Shown here: positions 1 through 8,449 of the stretch, in pieces
How the letters are laid out: every line of letters begins with the position of its first letter
Position numbering within the stretch: the stretch's first letter is position 1
From: Variovorax paradoxus
Lineage (GTDB): Bacteria > Pseudomonadota > Gammaproteobacteria > Burkholderiales > Burkholderiaceae_C
Direction: 5' to 3'
NCBI RefSeq assembly: GCF_029919115.1
Contig: NZ_CP123990.1
Coordinates: forward strand, 2,046,001 to 2,110,000
Length of the DNA stretch: 64,000 nucleotides
Notes under the pieces: generated by a model
What the model was told of the DNA's origin: nothing
The model's database searches: none
What the model saw: the letters and a program-made list of their open reading frames with translations, nothing else
Position numbers and translations under genes: made by a program

Positions 1-671
1 TTCCGGCGCCGGTGGACGTGGTCAAGGCGGCCTGGAGCCTGGCGGTTTCGGGCGAGCTCTGGACGCACGTCAAGGTAAGCGCGGGACGTGCGCTCGCGGG
101 CCTTGCCATTGGCGGCGGAACGGGGCTGGTGCTGGGCCTCTTGACGGGCTCGGTGAAGTTCTTCGAGACGCTGCTCGATTCGACGATTCAGATGGTGCGC
201 AACATTCCGGCGCTGGCGCTCATCCCGCTGGTCATTCTTTGGTTTGGCATCGACGAATCGGCCAAGCTGTTTCTCATCTCGGTGTCGGTGTTCTTTCCGA
301 TCTACCTCAACACCTTTCACGGCATTCGCAACGTGGATCCGCAGCTGATCGAGATGGGGCGCACGTACGGCCTTTCTCGCTGGCAGCTGTACCGCGAGGT
401 CATCTTGCCGGGCGCGCTGTCGTCCATCCTGGTGGGCCTGCGCTTTTCGCTCGGGCTGATGTGGGTGATCCTCATCGTGGCCGAAACCATTTCGGCGCAG
501 GCGGGCATTGGCTATCTGACCATGAACGCCCGCGAGTTCCTGCAGACCGACATCGTGCTGGTGGGCATCCTCTTGTATGCGCTGCTCGGCAAGCTGGCCG
601 ACCTGTTCGCACGCGGGCTGGAGCAGTGGTGGCTGCGCTGGCACCCCGGCTACCAGAAGAAGCCGAAGTGA
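1..671 (+). CDS. ssuC: Aliphatic sulfonate ABC transporter permease SsuC (5' end cut by window edge)
   Basis: Inner-membrane permease of an SsuABC-type importer for alkanesulfonates, used as a sulfur source. The reading frame is open to the left edge of the window (frame beginning at base 3), so the N-terminus is missing; about 222 codons are visible against roughly 250-270 for the family. Several hydrophobic segments are visible, and the cytoplasmic EAA-type loop that docks the ATPase is seen as GRTYGLSRWQLYREV followed by ILPGA. The GTG at base 12 is only an in-frame internal codon. The gene is followed after 11 bases by the binding-protein gene and then the ATPase gene, which supports the call. 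NitT/TauT-type permeases look alike, so taurine or another sulfonate is possible. Confidence 0.88.
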   Translation, partial: PAPVDVVKAAWSLAVSGELWTHVKVSAGRALAGLAIGGGTGLVLGLLTGSVKFFETLLDSTIQMVRNIPALALIPLVILWFGIDESAKLFLISVSVFFPIYLNTFHGIRNVDPQLIEMGRTYGLSRWQLYREVILPGALSSILVGLRFSLGLMWVILIVAETISAQAGIGYLTMNAREFLQTDIVLVGILLYALLGKLADLFARGLEQWWLRWHPGYQKKPK

Positions 672-682
672 GGGCAGGGCAG

Positions 683-1669
683 ATGAATACGAATTCCGCG
701 ATTTCTCGCCGTACTGTGGTGGCGGGGCTGGCCGGCTTGGGCGCGCTCGGTGCCGGCGCCGCGCTCGCCCAGGGCACGGCCGCACGGCCTGTGACGGTCC
801 GGCTCGGTTACCAGAAGTCTTCGACGCTGATCGCGCTGCTGAAGGCGCAGGGCACGCTCGAAAAGCAGCTTGCACCGCTCAATGCCACGCTGAGCTGGCA
901 TGAGTTCACCAGCGGCCTGCCGCTGCTCGAGGCGCTGAACCTCGACAACCTGGACATCAGCGCCGACGTCGCCGACACCGTGCCGGTATTCGCGCAGGCG
1001 GCAGGCGCCGACCTGACCTTCGTCGCGCAAGAGGCGCCTTCGCCCGCGGCGCAGGCCATTCTGGTGCGCGAGGATTCACCGCTCAAATCGGTGGCCGACC
1101 TGAAGGGCAAGAAGATCGGCTTTGCCAAGGCGGCCGGCGCGCACTACCTGCTGATTGCGGCGCTCGAGAAGGCCGGCTTGTCCTTCAGGGACATCGATCC
1201 GGCTTACCTGACTCCGGCCGATGGCCGGGCCGCCTTCGAGCGCGGCGCCATCGACGCCTGGGTGGTGTGGGACCCGTTTCTTGCGGCGGCCCAGCGCCAG
1301 GCCAAGGTGCGCGTGCTGGCCGACGGCACGGGCATCGCTTCATACCAGCGCTACTACCTTGCAAGCACCAAGTTCGCAAAGGCACGCCCCGACGTGCTGC
1401 GCGTGGTGTATGCCGAGCTCGAAAAAACCGGCAAGTGGGTCAAGCAGAACCCGAAGGAAGCGGCGGCCTTGCTCTCGCCCGTATGGGGTCTGGACGCCGC
1501 GACCATCGAACAGGCCAACGCGCGCCGCAGCTATGCGGTGCGCCCGGTGCTGGCCGAGGCACTGGCCGAACAGCAGCGCATCGCCGATGCCTTCTTCGCG
1601 GAAAAGCTGCTGCCCAGAAAGATCAACGCGCTCGACGTGGCGCTGTTCCAACCGAGCCTTAAATCATGA
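683..1669 (+). CDS. ssuA: Periplasmic aliphatic sulfonate-binding protein SsuA-like
   Basis: Periplasmic substrate-binding protein of the sulfonate importer, 328 aa. I start at the ATG at 683 because the protein then begins with a signal peptide carrying a twin arginine (S-R-R-T-V-V, residues 8-13), a hydrophobic stretch and an ALAQ cleavage site near residue 29; the longer open frame upstream lies inside ssuC. The mature part has the NMT1/SsuA-like pattern [20 protein letters not shown], then a hinge region with [16 protein letters not shown] and DAWVVWDPF. The twin arginine suggests possible Tat export, although many SsuA homologues use Sec. The stop overlaps the start of ssuB by 4 bases, indicating translational coupling. 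The exact sulfonate cannot be told. Confidence 0.87.
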   Translation: MNTNSAISRRTVVAGLAGLGALGAGAALAQGTAARPVTVRLGYQKSSTLIALLKAQGTLEKQLAPLNATLSWHEFTSGLPLLEALNLDNLDISADVADTVPVFAQAAGADLTFVAQEAPSPAAQAILVREDSPLKSVADLKGKKIGFAKAAGAHYLLIAALEKAGLSFRDIDPAYLTPADGRAAFERGAIDAWVVWDPFLAAAQRQAKVRVLADGTGIASYQRYYLASTKFAKARPDVLRVVYAELEKTGKWVKQNPKEAAALLSPVWGLDAATIEQANARRSYAVRPVLAEALAEQQRIADAFFAEKLLPRKINALDVALFQPSLKS

Positions 1670-2496
1670 GCGCCGTTCTGAAAGACATCCAACCCACTGC
1701 AATCGCGGGCGGTGTGCGCCTGGAGGCCCGTGGCCTGCACAAGCGCTACGGCGAACGCGAGGTGCTGCGCAACACGCAGCTCACCATCGAGCCGGGGCAG
1801 TTCATCGCCATCGTGGGGCGCAGCGGCTGCGGCAAGAGCACGCTGCTGCGGCTCATTGCCGGGCTCGAGGAGGCTACGTCCGGCGGCCTCTATACGGACG
1901 GCAAAGCGATCGACGGCTTGCACGACGACACCCGGATCATGTTTCAGGAGGCGCGCCTCTTGCCATGGCGCCGCGTGCTCGACAACGTGACGCTGGGCTT
2001 GCCCAGCGACGCCAAGGCGCGCGGCACGGAAGTGCTTGCGCAGGTCGGCCTGGCCGACCGCGAGAACGAATGGCCGGCGCGCCTCTCGGGCGGGCAGCGG
2101 CAGCGGGTGTCGCTGGCACGGGCGCTGGTGCACCATCCGCGGCTGCTGCTGCTCGACGAGCCGCTGGGCGCGCTCGACGCGCTCACGCGCATCGAGATGC
2201 ACCGGCTCATCGAGAACCTGTGGCAGCGCCACCGCTTCACGGCGCTGCTGGTCACGCACGACGTGCAGGAAGCCGTGGCCCTTGCCGACCGCGTGATCCT
2301 GATCGAGGACGGCCGCATTGCGCTGGACGAGAACATTGCGCTCGCACGGCCGCGCTCGCAGGGCGACCCGGCCTTTGCCGCCATCGAGAAACGCATTCTC
2401 GACCGCGTGCTGCAGAAGGCCGGAGACACGGAGCCCGCGGAAACCGATGCCGCCTGGCTGCAGCCCTCGGCGCACACGCTGCGCTGGGCAGTCTGA
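1666..2496 (+). CDS. ssuB: Sulfonate ABC transporter ATP-binding protein SsuB
   Basis: Cytoplasmic ATPase that powers the SsuABC importer, 276 aa. Walker A is GRSGCGKST (residues 51-59), the ABC signature LSGGQRQR lies near residue 140, and Walker B plus D-loop read [12 protein letters not shown], followed by the switch histidine in [10 protein letters not shown]. The start codon overlaps the ssuA stop (ATGA). The C-terminal extension of about 50 residues is normal for SsuB. With ssuC and ssuA it forms one transcription unit that probably continues into metY 34 bases downstream. In related bacteria such operons are induced by sulfate limitation through CysB/Cbl-type regulators; the promoter lies outside the window. 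Confidence 0.92.
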   Translation: MSAVLKDIQPTAIAGGVRLEARGLHKRYGEREVLRNTQLTIEPGQFIAIVGRSGCGKSTLLRLIAGLEEATSGGLYTDGKAIDGLHDDTRIMFQEARLLPWRRVLDNVTLGLPSDAKARGTEVLAQVGLADRENEWPARLSGGQRQRVSLARALVHHPRLLLLDEPLGALDALTRIEMHRLIENLWQRHRFTALLVTHDVQEAVALADRVILIEDGRIALDENIALARPRSQGDPAFAAIEKRILDRVLQKAGDTEPAETDAAWLQPSAHTLRWAV

Positions 2497-2530
2497 ACCC
2501 GCTCATTCACAAAAACAGAAAGGCAGCTGC

Positions 2531-3820
2531 ATGTCGCAGAACTGGAAATTCGAAACCCTGTCGGTACACGCCGGCTACTCGCCCGAGCCGACCACGCGCG
2601 CCGTGGCGCCGCCCATCTATCAAACGGTGGCCTATGCCTTCGACAGCGCGCAGCACGGCGCCGACCTGTTCGACCTGAAGGTGCCGGGCAACATCTACAC
2701 CCGCATCAACAACCCGACGCAAGACGTGCTCGAACAGCGCGTGGCCGCACTCGAGGGCGGCATTGCGGCGCTCGCGCTGGCCTCGGGCCAGGCGGCGGTG
2801 ACCTATGCGATCCAGACCATCGCCGAGGCGGGCGACAACATCGTCAGCAGCACCGCGCTGTATGGCGGCACCTACAACCTGTTCGCGCACACGTTGCCGC
2901 AGTTCGGCATTACCACGCGCTTTGCCGACCACCGCGATCCAAAAAGCTTCGAGAAGCTGTTCGACGAGAAGACCAAGGCGGTGTTCGTCGAGTCGCTCGG
3001 CAACCCGGCCGGCAACGTGACCGACATTGCAGCCATTGCCGAGATCGCGCACCGCCACGGCGTGCCGCTGATCGTGGACAACACCGTGCCTTCGCCGTAC
3101 CTGAGCCGGCCCATCGAGCATGGCGCGGACATCGTGGTGCACTCGCTCACCAAGTACTTGGGCGGGCACGGCACCAGCATCGGCGGCGCCATCGTCGATT
3201 CAGGCAAGTTTCCGTGGGCCGAGCACAAGGAGCGCTTCAGGCGCCTGAACGAGCCCGACGTGAGCTACCACGGCGTGGTCTACACCGAAGCGCTGGGCCC
3301 TGCCGCCTACATCGGCCGCGCGCGCGTGGTGCCGCTGCGCAACACAGGCGCGGCCATTTCGCCGTTCAACGCCTTCCTGATCCTGCAGGGCATCGAGACG
3401 CTTGCGCTGCGCATGGACCGCATCAGCAGCAATGCGCTTGCGGTGGCGCAGCACCTCAAGACGCACAAGGCCGTCAACTGGGTCAACTACGCGGCGCTCG
3501 AAGACCACCCCGACCACGCACTGGCGAAAAAGTACTTCGGCGGCAAGTCGAGCGGCGTGCTCACCTTCGGCATTGGCAGCGGCCGTGAGGGTGGGGCGAA
3601 GTTTCTCGATGCGCTGAAGCTCTTCACGCGGCTTGTGAACATCGGCGACGTGCGCTCGCTGGCCACGCATCCGGCCTCGACCACGCACCGGCAGCTCTCG
3701 CCCGAAGAGTTGGCGCGAGCCGGCGTCACGGAAGACACGGTACGCCTTTCGGTAGGCATCGAGCACATCGACGACCTGCTGGCCGACCTCGACCAGGCGC
3801 TGGCCGCCGCGGCCGCCTGA
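2531..3820 (+). CDS. metY: O-acetylhomoserine sulfhydrylase / aminocarboxypropyltransferase
   Basis: PLP enzyme of the Cys/Met metabolism family, 429 aa, that makes homocysteine from O-acetylhomoserine and sulfide. The start at 2531 gives MSQNWKFETLSVHAGY, the usual MetY N-terminus. The PLP lysine is in SLTKYLGGHG (K208). SYHG is present near residue 250, and MetY hallmarks such as YTRINNPT, ALASGQAA and the C-terminal SLATHPASTTH are all visible. Length is normal for MetY (about 430 aa) and longer than MetB/MetZ (about 390-400). Placement right after ssuB suggests that sulfite or sulfide derived from sulfonates feeds methionine synthesis, an inference from context. Confidence 0.93.
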   Translation: MSQNWKFETLSVHAGYSPEPTTRAVAPPIYQTVAYAFDSAQHGADLFDLKVPGNIYTRINNPTQDVLEQRVAALEGGIAALALASGQAAVTYAIQTIAEAGDNIVSSTALYGGTYNLFAHTLPQFGITTRFADHRDPKSFEKLFDEKTKAVFVESLGNPAGNVTDIAAIAEIAHRHGVPLIVDNTVPSPYLSRPIEHGADIVVHSLTKYLGGHGTSIGGAIVDSGKFPWAEHKERFRRLNEPDVSYHGVVYTEALGPAAYIGRARVVPLRNTGAAISPFNAFLILQGIETLALRMDRISSNALAVAQHLKTHKAVNWVNYAALEDHPDHALAKKYFGGKSSGVLTFGIGSGREGGAKFLDALKLFTRLVNIGDVRSLATHPASTTHRQLSPEELARAGVTEDTVRLSVGIEHIDDLLADLDQALAAAAA

Positions 3821-3881
3821 GGGCTCGCTTCGATTTATTCACCCCCAATCCATCGTTCAACCTGAAATAGAAAGAAACACC

Positions 3882-4097
3882 ATGTCCATTCAAGCCATCA
3901 ACGTCCGCAACCAGTTCAAGGGCAAGGTCCGCGAGATCATCCGCGGCGACGTCGTCTCCGAAGTCGACGTCGAGACCGCCTGGGGCATCGTGACCTCGGT
4001 CATCACCACGCGCTCGGTCGACGAGCTGCAGCTCAAGGTGGGCTCCGACGTGGTCGCGCTGGTCAAGTCGACGGAGGTTTCGATCGCGAAGCTCTGA
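3882..4097 (+). CDS. Molbindin-type (Mop/TOBE) oxyanion-binding protein
   Basis: A 71-residue protein made of a single TOBE/Mop domain: MSIQAINVRNQFKGKV, then the glycine- and valine-rich strands ending in TEVSIAKL. Proteins of this kind form hexamers that bind molybdate or tungstate in the cytoplasm and act as storage or homeostasis factors. The length matches stand-alone Mop proteins (about 68-72 aa). A purine-rich AGAAAGAAA ribosome-binding stretch precedes the ATG. An intrinsic terminator follows directly. It is separated from metY by 61 bases and could be cotranscribed. Finding it inside a sulfur block is notable because sulfate and molybdate are similar oxyanions; whether it binds molybdate here is untested. 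Confidence 0.88.
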   Translation: MSIQAINVRNQFKGKVREIIRGDVVSEVDVETAWGIVTSVITTRSVDELQLKVGSDVVALVKSTEVSIAKL

Positions 4098-4117
4098 CGG
4101 ACCCTCGGGCTTGCGAC

Positions 4118-4148
4118 ACCCGGCGCCGTCTTGGCGCCGGGTTTTTTT
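4118..4148 (+). terminator. Rho-independent terminator after molbindin gene
   Basis: A 10-bp perfect inverted repeat (arms 4118-4127 and 4133-4142, loop GTCTT) is followed by seven T residues. This closes the ssu-metY-mop transcription unit. Confidence 0.9.
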
Positions 4149-4178
4149 CAGGTTGCCGCGTCACCGGGTTTTCAGTTC

Positions 4179-4207
4179 TTGGCACAAGCGCCGCGGGCTT
4201 CTACAGT
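4179..4207 (+). promoter_or_regulatory. Sigma-70 promoter for the serine acetyltransferase gene
   Basis: The -35 hexamer TTGGCA (4179-4184) and -10 hexamer TACAGT (4202-4207) are separated by exactly 17 bases. Predicted transcription starts near 4214, giving a short leader of about 23 bases with the ribosome-binding site GGAGAAAG ahead of the ATG at 4237. It lies immediately after the terminator at 4118-4148, as expected for a new unit. Confidence 0.75.
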
Positions 4208-4236
4208 GTGGCTACACATGTCCCGGAGAAAGCAAC

Positions 4237-5151
4237 ATGGTCAATTTTGATGTGAGCGACGTCGTTCGGGCGCTGCACGGCGCGCGCGACGAATGGCGCG
4301 ACTCGCAGCGCCGCTCGCGCGAGCCCGGAGCGCGCGAATTTCCGTCGCGCGAGGCGCTTGCTCAGATCGTCGAATCGCTCAAGGGCGCGCTCTTTCCCAT
4401 GCGGCTAGGGCCGCCTGAGCTGCGCCACGAGAGCGAGGACTTCTACGTCGGCCACACGCTGAACACCGCCTTGCACGCGCTGCTGGTGCAGGCGCGCCTG
4501 GAGCTGAACTTCAATGCCCGCCACGAGCCGCGGCCCGCGAGCGAGATCGATCAGATAGCCACCAACGCCGTCCGCCAGTTTGCAAGTGCGCTTCCGGGCT
4601 TGCGCCGCCTGCTCGACAGCGACGTGCTCGCGGCCTACCAGGGCGATCCGGCGGCGCGCAGCGTGGACGAAGTGCTGCTGTGCTACCCGGGCGTGCTGGC
4701 AATGATCCACCACCGCCTCGCGCACGAGCTCTACAAGCTCGACCTGCCGCTCCTGGCGCGCATCGTGGCCGAACTGGCCCATGCGCAGACGGGCATCGAC
4801 ATTCACCCCGGCGCCAAGATCGACGCGGGCTTCTTCATGGACCACGGCACGGGCGTCGTCATCGGCGAAACGGCCGTCATCGGCAAGCGTGTGCGGCTTT
4901 ACCAGGCGGTGACGCTTGGCGCCAAGCGATTTCCGACCGATGCCGGGGGCAACCTGCAGAAGGGCCTGCCGCGGCATCCGGTGGTGGAAGACGACGTGGT
5001 GATCTACGCCGGCGCCACCATCCTTGGGCGCGTCACGCTGGGCAAGGGCGCCGTCATCGGCGGCAACGTGTGGATCACCGACAACGTGCCCGCGGGTGCG
5101 AGCGTGACGCAGGCCAGCCTGCAGAACGCACCGAAAACCGGCGCGCCGTAG
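4237..5151 (+). CDS. Serine O-acetyltransferase (EpsC/SAT type)
   Basis: Hexapeptide-repeat acyltransferase that makes O-acetylserine from serine and acetyl-CoA, the first committed step to cysteine, 304 aa. I use the ATG at 4237 because it follows a GGAGAAAG ribosome-binding site and a good promoter; an upstream in-frame extension would pass through the terminator. The N-terminal half is helical (residues 1-170). The left-handed beta-helix carries the family motif GIDIHPGAKID, then FMDHGTGVVIGETAVIG, VTLGAKRF and HPVVEDDVVIYAGATILG, ending in GGNVWITDNVPAGASV. The long N-terminal domain fits the EpsC-type branch of SATs common in this group. The gene is solitary but sits beside sulfur genes. 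O-acetylserine is also the precursor of the CysB coinducer. Confidence 0.9.
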   Translation: MVNFDVSDVVRALHGARDEWRDSQRRSREPGAREFPSREALAQIVESLKGALFPMRLGPPELRHESEDFYVGHTLNTALHALLVQARLELNFNARHEPRPASEIDQIATNAVRQFASALPGLRRLLDSDVLAAYQGDPAARSVDEVLLCYPGVLAMIHHRLAHELYKLDLPLLARIVAELAHAQTGIDIHPGAKIDAGFFMDHGTGVVIGETAVIGKRVRLYQAVTLGAKRFPTDAGGNLQKGLPRHPVVEDDVVIYAGATILGRVTLGKGAVIGGNVWITDNVPAGASVTQASLQNAPKTGAP

Positions 5152-5245
5152 CATCTCCGGGCAACGCACACCGGACTGTTACGGCGCGCGCCGCCGACCA
5201 GCCGCGCTATGCTTCGCGGTTGTCAACATTGGTGCTTGCCCCCGC

Positions 5246-6616
5246 ATGTCCTCGCCTCAAGCTACTTCTTCCGCTTCTTCCATGCCGCGGACGGCCGACG
5301 AATCCTGCGATGTACTCGTAGTCGGCGGCGGACCCGCGGGTTCGACGATTTCCGCGCTGCTCGCGCAGCAGGGCCGCAAGGTGGTGCTGCTCGAAAAGGC
5401 GCATCACCCGCGGTTTCACATCGGCGAATCGCTGCTCCCTGCCAATGTGGAGCTTTTCGACAGGCTCGGCGTGCGCGACCAGGTCGAGAAAATCGGCATG
5501 CCCAAGTTCGGCATCGAGTTTGTCTCGCCGGACCACGAACACCGCAGCTATGTCGACTTTGCCGAAGGCTGGGACAAGTCGCTCGACTCTGCCTGGCAGG
5601 TGCGCCGCTCGGAACTGGACGAACTGCTGTTCCGCAATGCCGCCACGCGCGGTGCGCAAACACTCGAAGGCTGCAAGGTGCGCGACGTGGTTTTCGACGC
5701 CGACGGTGCCACGGTGCAAGCCGAGATGGACGACGGTGCCAAGCGCAGCTGGCGCGCGCGCTTCGTGGTCGATGCCACGGGCCGCGACACGCTGCTGGCC
5801 AATAAATTCCGCTGCAAGGAAAAGAACCCCGACCACAACAGCACTGCGCTGTTCGGCCACTTCACCAATGCTGAAAGGCTGGAGGGGAAGAAGGAAGGCA
5901 ACATCAGCATCTGCTGGTTCGCGCACGGCTGGTTCTGGTTCATTCCGCTGGCCGACGGCACCACCAGCGTGGGCGCGGTTTGCTGGCCTTACTACCTGAA
6001 GACGCGCGACAAGCCGCTGAAAGATTTTTTCTACGACACCATCGCGCTTTGCCCGGTGCTGGTCGATCGGCTGAAGAACGCCACGCTGGTCGACGACGCG
6101 GTGCACGCCACGGGCAACTTCTCGTACTCGAGCACCCATGCCACCGGCGACCGCTACCTGATGCTGGGGGATGCGTTCACCTTCATCGACCCGATGTTCT
6201 CGTCCGGCGTGTACCTGGCCATGCACAGCGCATTCGACGGCGCCGAGCTGGTGGCCAAGGCGCTGGACAAGCCGGCCGAGCTGGCGCAGGCGCGCAACGA
6301 GTTCGAGACCATGATGCGCAAGGGTCCGCGCGAGTATTCGTGGTTCATCTACCGGGTAACCAACCCGACGATCCGCGACATGTTCATGCACCCGGGCAAT
6401 CCGTTCCGCGTGAAGGAAGGGTTGATGTCTTTGCTGGCCGGCGACATCTACCGCGGCACGCCGATCTGGCGGGCGCTCGGCATGTTCAAGTTTCTCTACT
6501 ACTTCATCTCGGTCACCCACATGCGCCGCACGTGGGAGGGATGGAAGCGGCACCGCTTCAACATCCGCGACATGGGCGCGCTGAAGGGCGAGACGATCCT
6601 CAAATCGGAGCAGTGA
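5246..6616 (+). CDS. FAD-dependent monooxygenase/halogenase-like protein with WxWxIP motif
   Basis: Flavoprotein of 456 aa in the tryptophan-halogenase / geranylgeranyl-reductase superfamily. It has the dinucleotide-binding GGGPAG motif (residues 27-32), the family motif FHIGESLLP (58-65 region), K-F-G-I-E-F around K87, and the halogenase hallmark W-F-W-F-I-P at 229-234, an exact WxWxIP match. The FAD motif LMLGDAFTFIDPMFSSGV follows near residue 310. Known flavin-dependent halogenases use a conserved Lys and WxWxIP to guide hypochlorous acid; the motif does not by itself prove halogenation. There is no carrier protein, PKS or NRPS gene nearby. The ATG at 5246 lacks a strong ribosome-binding site; an alternative ATG lies at 5282. 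Its last 17 bases overlap the end of the convergent gene on the other strand. Confidence 0.72.
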   Translation: MSSPQATSSASSMPRTADESCDVLVVGGGPAGSTISALLAQQGRKVVLLEKAHHPRFHIGESLLPANVELFDRLGVRDQVEKIGMPKFGIEFVSPDHEHRSYVDFAEGWDKSLDSAWQVRRSELDELLFRNAATRGAQTLEGCKVRDVVFDADGATVQAEMDDGAKRSWRARFVVDATGRDTLLANKFRCKEKNPDHNSTALFGHFTNAERLEGKKEGNISICWFAHGWFWFIPLADGTTSVGAVCWPYYLKTRDKPLKDFFYDTIALCPVLVDRLKNATLVDDAVHATGNFSYSSTHATGDRYLMLGDAFTFIDPMFSSGVYLAMHSAFDGAELVAKALDKPAELAQARNEFETMMRKGPREYSWFIYRVTNPTIRDMFMHPGNPFRVKEGLMSLLAGDIYRGTPIWRALGMFKFLYYFISVTHMRRTWEGWKRHRFNIRDMGALKGETILKSEQ

Positions 6617-7322
6617 AAGCTCCGGGCGCAGCGAGCGCTGCGGCCTGCGCGGCCCATGCCGTGCGCGAGGCGCGCAGCGTTGCCACCGCGTGCGCGACCC
6701 CTGGGGCCGGACTCGCGAGCACCTCGATCCCAAGGTCTGCGAGCTCATGCGCAACGGGCGCCATGGAGGCTTGCGCCAGAACCACCGCGTCGGCGGCGAC
6801 AGCGGCGGTGCGGATTGCCCTGGCCAGCGTCTCGATATAGCGGGCGGTGTCGCCGGCCTCGAAGTACGGCCAGGCTTCCTCGACCCAGAGCACGCTCGGC
6901 CTGACGCCGGCACCGGCCTGCGCGGCGGTTGAAAGAATGAGCGCTGTCGTAGGCTCGAGCGTGCTTTCGAGCGCCGCCGCAATCAGCACGCGCGGACCGG
7001 CGCGCACGGCACGTTCGGCCATTGCGCGATCGATGCGCTGGGCGGTAAAGGCGCCGCCCGTCGCCGTTTTTTCCGCAATGCCGCCAATGGTGGAGCAGGT
7101 GCATGCAACCACGGCCGCGCCGTCGGATGCGGCTTCTCGCATGGCGTCGTGCACGCGGGCGGCGAGCTTGGGGTTGTCGATGCCGGTCGCGCGGGCTTCG
7201 TGCAACAGCTCTTCTCTCACCAGATGACGCACCTCCAACTCGGGCGCAATCTCGCGGGTGAGTTGCTCGAAAGTCGGCACATGGACCTGCGCGGTGTGGA
7301 GAAACGCGATGGCATCGGTCAT
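6600..7322 (-). CDS. Asp/Glu racemase-fold protein lacking the second catalytic cysteine
   Basis: A 240-aa protein of the Asp/Glu/hydantoin racemase superfamily. Two-base racemases use one cysteine in each half. Here the N-terminal motif is V-A-C-T-C-S-T-I-G-G (C74, C76), but the equivalent C-terminal site reads V-L-A-Q-A-S-M (residues 181-187), with no cysteine; the protein has only two cysteines in total. It therefore is unlikely to be an ordinary amino-acid racemase and could be an isomerase, decarboxylase or lyase of the same fold. It follows the PanE-like gene after 12 bases and is surely cotranscribed with it. Its 3' end overlaps the flavoprotein gene tail to tail by 17 bases. Confidence 0.7.
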   Translation of the reverse strand: MTDAIAFLHTAQVHVPTFEQLTREIAPELEVRHLVREELLHEARATGIDNPKLAARVHDAMREAASDGAAVVACTCSTIGGIAEKTATGGAFTAQRIDRAMAERAVRAGPRVLIAAALESTLEPTTALILSTAAQAGAGVRPSVLWVEEAWPYFEAGDTARYIETLARAIRTAAVAADAVVLAQASMAPVAHELADLGIEVLASPAPGVAHAVATLRASRTAWAAQAAALAAPGAFTAPI

Positions 7323-7334
7323 CGGGAACCCTCC

Positions 7335-8267
7335 TCAGGTGGCTTGGCGGGCGCGCTGCGCCTCGTAGGCTTTCAGGTGAACGTAGGCGATGCGCAGCAC
7401 CGAAGGTGTTGGCGACCGGCCGGCGGGCGCACGGCCAAGCAGGTCTCCGATGATGTGGTCCGCCTCGACCGGCGCACCGCGCACGATGTCTTTGTACATG
7501 GATGCGGTCATCGGCGAACCCGGCGCCGTCATGATGGCGCGGCCGCGCTCGACGGCTGCCGGGCGCGGCGCGAAGCCGTTGTGCGCGGCAATGGCGCAGC
7601 ATTCGTCGAAGATCGAAAGCGCCACGTCCTGGCCGCCCGCGCTGGCGATGTCCCCGATGGATGCACGCATCAGGCTGGTGAGGCCCGCCGCCGAAGCGAT
7701 GAAGACCCATTTCTCCCACATGTCCTGCGAAATGGTTTCGCTTGCGGTCGCACTGAACTTTGCACCGTCGAACTGGGCCGCGATGGCATCGACGCGGGCC
7801 GATCGCCCGCCCGCGCGCTCGCCGTAGCTCAGGCCGTGCATGTCGTTGAGGTGCAGCACGCGGCCTTCGTCGTCCAGCGTGGCCGAGATCATGCAAAGGC
7901 CGCCCAGCACGCGTTCGTCGCCGAAGCGCTCGACCAGGCGCTCGATGTGGCTCATGCCGTTGAGCAGCGGCAGGATGACCGTGTTCGGCCCGACGGCCGG
8001 CGCGAACGACTCCATGGTCGAGTCGAGGTCGTAGGCCTTGCTGCCGACCACGATCACGTCGAAGGGCACCTTGATGTCTTCAGCCAGCACATGCGGCGGC
8101 GAGGGCAATTGCAGATTGCCGAACGGGCTCTGGACCACCAGGCCAGTCTTCTCGATCTGCGCCGCGCGCCGGGGGCGCAGCAGAAAGGTCACATCGCGCC
8201 CCGCCTCCAGCAAACGGCCGCCAAAATAACCGCCGAGTGCGCCGGCACCCACCATCAAGAATCTCAT
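7335..8267 (-). CDS. 2-dehydropantoate 2-reductase family protein (PanE/ApbA-like)
   Basis: NAD(P)-dependent reductase of 310 aa. The start at 8267 gives MRFLMVGAGALGGYFGGRL with the Rossmann motif GAGALGG, and GGAGC lies eight bases upstream on the minus strand. The N-terminal domain is followed by VVGSKAYDL (the conserved lysine region), and the C-terminal helical domain has WEKWVFIASAAGLTSL and the substrate-binding region GSPMTASMYKDIVRG. The canonical role is ketopantoate reduction for CoA synthesis, but many paralogues reduce other 2-keto acids. Pairing with a racemase-fold protein in one operon, rather than with pan genes, suggests a catabolic or stereochemical role. Hence no gene symbol. 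Confidence 0.8.
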   Translation of the reverse strand: MRFLMVGAGALGGYFGGRLLEAGRDVTFLLRPRRAAQIEKTGLVVQSPFGNLQLPSPPHVLAEDIKVPFDVIVVGSKAYDLDSTMESFAPAVGPNTVILPLLNGMSHIERLVERFGDERVLGGLCMISATLDDEGRVLHLNDMHGLSYGERAGGRSARVDAIAAQFDGAKFSATASETISQDMWEKWVFIASAAGLTSLMRASIGDIASAGGQDVALSIFDECCAIAAHNGFAPRPAAVERGRAIMTAPGSPMTASMYKDIVRGAPVEADHIIGDLLGRAPAGRSPTPSVLRIAYVHLKAYEAQRARQAT

Positions 8268-8357
8268 CGTGCATTGCTCCTGGGTCGAAAGGACCGGGAC
8301 GATGATGCCTTCGATTCGCAGCGCCTGCTTGGCGAGCCGAAAAGGCGGCCGCGATGG

Positions 8358-8381
8358 AAGAGCTTTTCTGGAAAAGGTCTT
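8358..8381. promoter_or_regulatory. Near-perfect inverted repeat between divergent genes (candidate operator)
   Basis: Arms AAGAGCTTTTC (8358-8368) and GAAAAGGTCTT (8371-8381) pair at 10 of 11 positions around a 2-base centre. It lies in the 182-base region between the divergent PanE-like and FMN-reductase genes and could be a site for a shared regulator. No regulator gene is adjacent. Confidence 0.4.
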
Positions 8382-8449
8382 GGGCGCTTCGCATAATGGT
8401 TTTCGCCATTTGGATTCCTTCCTTTCACTCATCTCAAGGAGCTTCATTC

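Noticed and set aside
239..682. Upstream extension of ssuA inside ssuC
   Set aside because: Starting at 683 yields a proper signal peptide; the extension is out of frame with ssuC and meaningless.
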